Shown here in pieces: positions 59,882-64,000 of a DNA stretch of 64,000 bases (position 1 is its first letter; the number at the start of each line of letters is the position of its first letter). The stretch comes from an uncultured Collinsella sp. (GTDB lineage Bacteria; Actinomycetota; Coriobacteriia; Coriobacteriales; Coriobacteriaceae), in NCBI GenBank assembly GCA_900757205.1, contig CAAENA010000017.1, positions 10,014-74,013 on the forward strand, in the 5' to 3' direction. The position numbers were made by a program, and so were the translations under genes. The notes beneath the pieces are model-generated. The model did not search any database. It was not told the DNA's origin and saw only the letters and a program-made list of their open reading frames with translations.

Positions 59882-60976
59882 ATGGGTCTGATTCAAAAGA
59901 AGGACGAGAAGGACGAGATCGACGGTATCCAGATCATCGAGCGCGGCGAAGGCCCCGACGGTGATGAGGACGAGAAGATCGACCTGGTCGCCGGTACGTC
60001 TGCCGAGCACATTGCTGCTGGCACGACGGCCGAGGAAGAGGACGCCCGTCTGGAGGCTCAGATCGCCGCAGATGCCGCTGACGAGAATCTGATGCCCGAG
60101 GCCCAGGATGAGGATGATGACGCCCTAGGTTCCGATGGGGACGATCACGTATCCAAGCACAAGAAGACGATGATTGCCGCCTTTGTGGTTGCAGTCGTGA
60201 TCGCTGCGGTGGTCGGCTTCTTTATTGGCAATGGCGGCTTTGGCGGCAAGGGCGTCGGTTCGTCGACCCTCACCGAGGACCAGCTCGATTCGAACGTGGC
60301 AAGCTATAGCTACAACGGCAAGAAGAGCGATATCACCGCGCGCGAGGCCATCGAGAGCCAGTACAGCCTCGATACCGTTAAGGATAGCAACGGCAACTAC
60401 ACCGCCCCCTCTGCCGACGTCATCCTGTCTTACGTGCGCAACAAGATTCTGCTCGATGCTGCCGAGGACGAGGGCATTACCGTCTCCTCTAAGGAGATGA
60501 AGAAGTACGCCGAGGATTCTATCGGCACCTCGGACTACGACACCATGGCCAAGCAGTATGGCGTGTCCAAGGACCAGGCCAAGCAGATCGTCCGTCAGTC
60601 CGCGACGCTGCAGAAGCTCTACAAGAAGAAGGTGGGCGATGCTTCCGCGAGCATGCCGACCGCTCCGACCGAGCCTTCTGACGGCAACGAGGACACCGCG
60701 AGCAAGGATTACGCCGATTACATCATCAACCTTGCCGGTGACGAGTGGGATAGCTCGAAGGGCACCTGGAAGGACGAGAACAGCACCTACGCTAAGGCCT
60801 TCGCTAACGATGCCTTTACCGCCGATAGCGCCACCTATAAGCAGGCCATGACCGCCTATTACACCGCCTATCAGCAGTACTCCTCGCAGGCCTCGAGCGC
60901 CAGCTCCAAGTGGACCGAGTATGCCAACGGCCTGTACGCCAAGGCCAACATCAGCATCTACGGCCTCTTTGCGTAA
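59882..60976 (+). CDS. SurA-like membrane-anchored protein (364 aa)
   Basis: An acidic cytoplasmic N-terminus (about 1-95, many Glu/Asp) precedes one membrane helix (about 98-117, IAAFVVAVVIAAVVGFFIG). The extracellular part (about 120-364) contains VILSYVRNKILLDAAEDEGI and SSKEMKKYAEDSI, the pattern of SurA/PrsA N-terminal chaperone domains, without a recognisable parvulin core. A folding chaperone for exported proteins is inferred. It has no lipobox. ATG 59882 follows AAGGAG. A terminator follows. Confidence 0.78.
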   Translation: MGLIQKKDEKDEIDGIQIIERGEGPDGDEDEKIDLVAGTSAEHIAAGTTAEEEDARLEAQIAADAADENLMPEAQDEDDDALGSDGDDHVSKHKKTMIAAFVVAVVIAAVVGFFIGNGGFGGKGVGSSTLTEDQLDSNVASYSYNGKKSDITAREAIESQYSLDTVKDSNGNYTAPSADVILSYVRNKILLDAAEDEGITVSSKEMKKYAEDSIGTSDYDTMAKQYGVSKDQAKQIVRQSATLQKLYKKKVGDASASMPTAPTEPSDGNEDTASKDYADYIINLAGDEWDSSKGTWKDENSTYAKAFANDAFTADSATYKQAMTAYYTAYQQYSSQASSASSKWTEYANGLYAKANISIYGLFA

Positions 60977-61019
60977 GGTCTGCCTGAGCTTTCGAGCGCG
61001 AAGTCGAAATATCTGATTG

Positions 61020-61054
61020 AGCCCGCTAGAACGCATCGTTCTGGCGGGCTTTTT
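61020..61054 (+). terminator. Rho-independent terminator after the SurA-like gene
   Basis: AGCCCGCTAGAAC pairs with GTTCTGGCGGGCT around GCATC; TTTT follows. Confidence 0.88.
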
Positions 61055-61087
61055 GCGTTGAGGGCGTGATTGGCGGCTTAATTATGG

Positions 61088-61327
61088 CTATTCATCTTTA
61101 AGCCCAAAGAGGCTATCGGCTTCATCGTCAGGTATGTATTCCAGAACATCGCCCGGTTGGCAGTCGAGTGCCCGGCATATCGCGTCAAGAGTTGAAAAGC
61201 GCACGGCAGAAACCTTGCCCGTCTTGATACGCGACATATTGACCTGGGAGATACCCACGCGTTCCGCAAGCTCTTTGGATGAAATCTTGCGTTCGGCAAG
61301 CATGCGGTCGAGCCGCAGAATAATCAT
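61088..61327 (-). CDS. XRE/Cro-family DNA-binding protein (79 aa)
   Basis: A 79-aa HTH protein starting MIILRLDRMLAERKISSKEL, with SQVNMSRIKTG as the recognition part and STLDAICRALDCQPGDVLEY at the end (HTH_26/YozG type). ATG 61327 follows AGGGGG on the coding strand. It begins nine bases after the DUF2975 gene, a known gene pair, and probably represses its own operon. Base composition is lower in GC than the neighbours. Confidence 0.88.
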   Translation of the reverse strand: MIILRLDRMLAERKISSKELAERVGISQVNMSRIKTGKVSAVRFSTLDAICRALDCQPGDVLEYIPDDEADSLFGLKDE

Positions 61328-61336
61328 GGATTCCCC

Positions 61337-61975
61337 CTAGAGCAACTCGTCATCTTGTTTTTGCAGGATACACCCGTACTGGAAGACGCTGGCAATCAGG
61401 CTAATAATCAGGCCTGCAAAGACCATAGAGAGGTCGAGGTGCTGGCCGCCAAGCGCATCCGTAAAGTTGCCGCCAAATCCTGAGAGTATCAGCCCCGTGA
61501 CTATGGCACCAAGAAGCTTCACAGCAACGCCGCCAATAAGGAACAAATATCCTACTTGACGTAGTATGCGGATGCATTCGAGGTCAAAGGGCCTGCCCGC
61601 CTTTTCAATGGCGGAGAAAAACCTGTATGCGCTTAGCACGATGGCAAACGCAAGGCATGCCATCATGGCGCTCCCTATGGCAGTATGACCGTCGTGCGCG
61701 ACAAGCATAAGAGGGGTGTGTTCATCGGCGCCGACGAGAGCGAGAATTGGCCCTTCGCCAGCCTCAAGCTCTACGGATTGGAGACAGAACCCTTGGGAGA
61801 GGCTAGGCAATATGAGTAGATCGTAGATTGCAATGACTGCGAGGAGTCCCAGAGCGAGCGCCACGGCGGTGCAGATTGTGGCCCATTTGCAGTAGCGAGT
61901 GAGCTTCCTCAGATTGGCTATTGCCTGTTCACGGTTGATGGCTTCATTCGATTTGGATACGTTCCAGCGGATCAT
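61337..61975 (-). CDS. DUF2975 membrane protein
   Basis: ATG 61975 has TTGGAGGAG upstream. The 212-aa protein has four membrane helices (about 35-58, 95-118, 140-163 and 180-203) with RKLTRYCKWATICTA before the first; DUF2975 family members are typically followed by a YozG-like XRE regulator, as here. Function unknown, possibly sensing of membrane state. A GATAC-TT-GTATC palindrome (62001-62012) lies just upstream and may be the regulator's site. Confidence 0.85.
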   Translation of the reverse strand: MIRWNVSKSNEAINREQAIANLRKLTRYCKWATICTAVALALGLLAVIAIYDLLILPSLSQGFCLQSVELEAGEGPILALVGADEHTPLMLVAHDGHTAIGSAMMACLAFAIVLSAYRFFSAIEKAGRPFDLECIRILRQVGYLFLIGGVAVKLLGAIVTGLILSGFGGNFTDALGGQHLDLSMVFAGLIISLIASVFQYGCILQKQDDELL

Positions 61976-62000
61976 AGCTCCTCCAACCAATGTCTTGGAT

Positions 62001-62012
62001 GATACTTGTATC
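62001..62012. promoter_or_regulatory. palindrome upstream of DUF2975, candidate operator
   Basis: GATAC-TT-GTATC, 26 bases upstream of the ATG at 61975, in an AT-rich stretch with TTATATCATACTTAATG. Likely XRE target by position only. Confidence 0.4.
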
Positions 62013-62226
62013 TTATATCATACTTAATGACAAACGATAAACAATTACGTAATAGAGTAAGTAATATTTGTACGACGAATAGCGAGAGCTTATGGCACAT
62101 TCAGGGAGTGGGAGTTTGGCGCGCGGGGAGATGGACGAGTATTGAAATATCCTGCAACCGCGCAAGTGCTTCATCGGGTATCCTCAATTCATTCGGGAAA
62201 ACGGCCGTAAACGATTGCAAATAACC

Positions 62227-62477
62227 GGTGAACGGTCGAAAACTACCGTTCACCGATAATATCGAAACTGGTTCTTACTGGTATTAAGTCAAAAAGACCA
62301 ATTCACAAATCTTCACAATGACCTGCAATTTTTCTACACGCCATTTTTAGCCACCCTGCGTTGTTTAGACACAGAAAAGGTTCCGATCTTTCGTCAAAGT
62401 ATTTCGATACGGTTTCAAAACCGCAGGTAGAAGTGTTAACGAGCGGTAAACGGTCGATTTTTTACCGTGAACGGTGC
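62227..62477 (+). repeat. cluster of RGTRAACGGT repeats upstream of the PTS operon
   Basis: GGTGAACGGTCG at 62227-62238, its inverted copy ACCGTTCACC at 62245-62254 (forming a hairpin), GGTAAACGGTCG at 62445-62456 and CGTGAACGGTGC at 62466-62477 share a core. This fits multiple binding sites for one regulator. Confidence 0.55.
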
Positions 62478-62678
62478 AAAAACGTTTTACTGTTTGAATC
62501 AACGAAAGCAACCTCTTCTGTGGTGATATAGTGACAACAACACGTCACGTGGTTACTACCAGTTGAGAGACCACTGGTTCTCAAAGAACGCTTTCCAAGA
62601 AGCTTTAAGGGCGATTGCCCGTTGGCTTCCGAACATCATCGGACTCAGATCGTACACACCTTCGGAAGGGAAATTTGA

Positions 62679-63122
62679 ATGGTTGGCTTTATTCTTACCG
62701 GTCATGGACAGTTCGCACCCGGCCTCGCAAGCGCTATCGCTATGGTCGCTGGCGACCAGCCCGCTTTTACCGTCGTTCCTTTTGAGGGCGACCAGGCTGC
62801 TTCCTACGGTGAGGATCTCCGCGCCGCTATTACCGCCATGCGCGAGGAGTGCGATGGCGTGCTCGTCTTTACCGACCTGCTTGGTGGTACCCCGTTCAAC
62901 CAGGCAATGATGATTGCCCAGGATGTCGACAACGTCGAGATTCTGACTGGAACTAACCTTCCCATGGTTATTGAGCTTCTGTTCCTCCGCGGCAACGCCA
63001 CGCTCGCCGAGCTTGGCGAGCAGGCCGTGACCGTTGGCCAGACGGGCATCACCGCCCAGACGGTCGCTTCCGTCGCTGGTGCCGAGGAAGAGGATATCTT
63101 CGGCGACGAGGACGGCATCTAA
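62679..63122 (+). CDS. PTS mannose-family EIIA component
   Basis: A 147-aa EIIA-Man-type protein that passes phosphate from HPr to EIIB. The phospho-acceptor is H9 in LTGHGQFAPG; LLGGTPFNQA follows and the C-terminus is acidic (EEEDIFGDEDGI). ATG 62679 follows GGAAGGG. It is the first gene of an operon: yajC starts at the ATG overlapping its stop (TAATG). The sugar is not determined; mannose, N-acetylglucosamine and galactosamine systems all use this family. Confidence 0.92.
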   Translation: MVGFILTGHGQFAPGLASAIAMVAGDQPAFTVVPFEGDQAASYGEDLRAAITAMREECDGVLVFTDLLGGTPFNQAMMIAQDVDNVEILTGTNLPMVIELLFLRGNATLAELGEQAVTVGQTGITAQTVASVAGAEEEDIFGDEDGI

Positions 63123-63403
63123 TGGCCGATTTCGGAGCCAGTGTTCTGAGTTCCTCGGTCGCTCTTTTGGGCCTGCTTGTCATCATGGGCTTGATTTACA
63201 CCATCTGGTCGCAAATCAACATGAAGAAGAAGCAGAAGTACTTCAAGGAGCTGCACACGGAGCTCAAGCCGGGTCAGGAGGTTCTTTTCGCCGGCGGTAT
63301 CTACGGAACCGTCAAAGGCATCGAAGGCGAAAAGGTCCAGATCAAAGTCCGATCCGGTGCCGTCGTAGATGTTTCGCGTTACGCGATTCAGGAGATTAAG
63401 TAA
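63122..63403 (+). CDS. yajC: YajC-family protein inside a PTS operon
   Basis: A 93-aa protein with one N-terminal membrane helix (about 12-31), basic NMKKKQKYFKELH and the YajC core GQEVLFAGGIYGTVKGIEGE then VKVRSGAVVDVSRYAIQEI-like text. YajC belongs to the SecDF-YajC complex and usually lies near tgt-queA-secD. Here the start overlaps the EIIA stop by one base and the EIIB gene follows by 36 bases, so it is embedded in a PTS operon. It may be a paralogue serving membrane insertion of the PTS components. Confidence 0.88.
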   Translation: MADFGASVLSSSVALLGLLVIMGLIYTIWSQINMKKKQKYFKELHTELKPGQEVLFAGGIYGTVKGIEGEKVQIKVRSGAVVDVSRYAIQEIK

Positions 63404-63439
63404 CTGTCGTCAGCAATCAACGAAAGGAAGCTGATCAAC

Positions 63440-63922
63440 ATGGCAGAACCCAACATTCTTCTTACCCGCATCGATAACCGACTGGTTCATGGTCAGGTCG
63501 CGACCCAGTGGAACTCCACCCTGGGCTCCAACCTCATCCTCGTCGCCAACGACGATGTGTCGACCAACACCATGCGTCAGAACCTCATGAAGATGGCCGC
63601 TCCCGCCGGCGTCGCTACGCGTTTCTTCTCCCTGCAGAAGACCATCGACGTCATTGGCAAGGCGAGCCCGCGCCAGAAGATCTTCATCGTGGCCGAAACA
63701 CCGGAAGACGTGCTTACGCTCGTCAAGGGCGGTGTGCCTATAAAGAAGGTAAACATCGGCAACATGCACATGTCGGAAGGAAAGCGCCAAGTCGCCACCT
63801 CCGTCGCAGTTAACGACGAGGATGTCGCTGCGTTTAAAGAGCTGCAGGAATTGGGGGTGGAGTTGGAGATCAGGCGCGTTCCGAGCACGCCTGTTGAGGA
63901 TACGAGCAAGCTCTTCTCGTAA
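63440..63922 (+). CDS. PTS mannose-family EIIB component
   Basis: A 160-aa EIIB of the mannose/sorbose class. The phosphorylated residue is H17 in RIDNRLVHGQVATQW; VNIGNMHMSEGKR follows. It accepts phosphate from EIIA and gives it to the sugar at EIIC/EIID, which should lie beyond the right edge. ATG 63440 follows AAAGGAAG. The MSEGKR region is typical of this class. A small hairpin lies downstream. Confidence 0.93.
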   Translation: MAEPNILLTRIDNRLVHGQVATQWNSTLGSNLILVANDDVSTNTMRQNLMKMAAPAGVATRFFSLQKTIDVIGKASPRQKIFIVAETPEDVLTLVKGGVPIKKVNIGNMHMSEGKRQVATSVAVNDEDVAAFKELQELGVELEIRRVPSTPVEDTSKLFS

Positions 63923-63938
63923 TCCTCGTGATCCACGT

Positions 63939-63958
63939 TGTCAGGAGTGAAACCCTGA
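63939..63958 (+). terminator. short hairpin after EIIB
   Basis: GTCAGG pairs with CCTGAC around AGTGAAAC. It lacks a T-run and may regulate expression of the downstream PTS genes rather than terminate. Confidence 0.35.
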
Positions 63959-64000
63959 CATTCTGTACGTGAACCAAAAGTGCGTACATACATTTTGAAA

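Larger units (their letters stand above)
61976..62678. other. 703-base AT-rich intergenic region between the XRE/DUF2975 pair and the PTS operon
   Basis: No supported gene. It contains the GATAC-TT-GTATC palindrome at 62001-62012, a cluster of RGTRAACGGT repeats (62227-62477), a GTGAC...GTCAC inverted repeat near 62531-62548 and a CCAGTTGAGAGACCACTGG inverted repeat near 62559-62577. A strong ribosome site GGAAGGG precedes the PTS gene. Probably a complex promoter region. Confidence 0.5.

Noticed and set aside
62006..62224. Short open frame of 72 codons in the AT-rich region
   Set aside because: No ribosome site, no recognisable features, and it overlaps the probable operator of the DUF2975 gene.

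Overview
The window looks like a chromosome segment from a high-GC Gram-positive gut bacterium of the Coriobacteriia, most probably Collinsella. This rests on the GC-rich third-position codon bias, frequent GTG/TTG starts with strong GGAGG-type ribosome sites, a sortase-anchored surface protein, long-form HPF, a RicT/PSP1 protein next to tmk and holB, a minimal TatAC pair and a mannose-type PTS. Genus is inferred from gene content, not from a marker gene. No rRNA, tRNA or CRISPR array was seen.

Bases 1-15100 are accessory. A large SF1 helicase with a C-terminal HEPN-like RX4H motif (lower GC than its surroundings) runs in from the left edge. After two small genes comes a two-gene operon: an SF2 helicase with a C-terminal D-x-K nuclease-like end, and a 631-aa partner whose C-terminus resembles PIWI proteins. 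This operon and the HEPN helicase are the best candidates for undescribed conflict or defence systems. Next is a 1114-aa wall-anchored protein with a CAP domain between two alanine-rich coiled coils, with a small gene upstream behind a promoter that carries a palindromic operator.

Bases 15100-34200 hold small membrane proteins, three consecutive metallophosphoesterases, gluQ, a DUF2207 membrane protein, a GNAT acetyltransferase, purH, a Bce-like two-component system without its transporter, a universal stress protein, uppP, pcrA, manA and a GntR/UTRA regulator.

Bases 34200-52650 are mostly housekeeping: ROK glucokinase, Mn-dependent pyrophosphatase, nhaA, an aspartate aminotransferase of the Rv3722c type, a STAS protein, tatA-tatC, hypA-hypB, a type IA topoisomerase, a zinc-ribbon membrane protein, and the tmk-holB-ricT cluster followed by comF. 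The tat and hyp genes suggest that a Tat-exported nickel hydrogenase is encoded elsewhere.

Bases 52650-64000 begin with a 215-bp MITE-like element. Then comes a strong promoter reading into a roughly 315-nt structured RNA that lies between comF and hpf (raiA). This is the known genomic setting of the raiA-motif RNA. After it are a lipoprotein, hpf, a DegV protein, a four-gene operon (dehydrogenase with a His/Cys-rich tail, small membrane protein, HEAT-repeat protein, isocitrate dehydrogenase), a SurA-like membrane protein, an XRE/DUF2975 pair, and a mannose-family PTS operon (EIIA, YajC, EIIB) that leaves the right edge.

Imperfect palindromic repeats are scattered between genes throughout. 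Several share the core GGGACGTTCC or GGGACAGACTT and look like one REP-type family.
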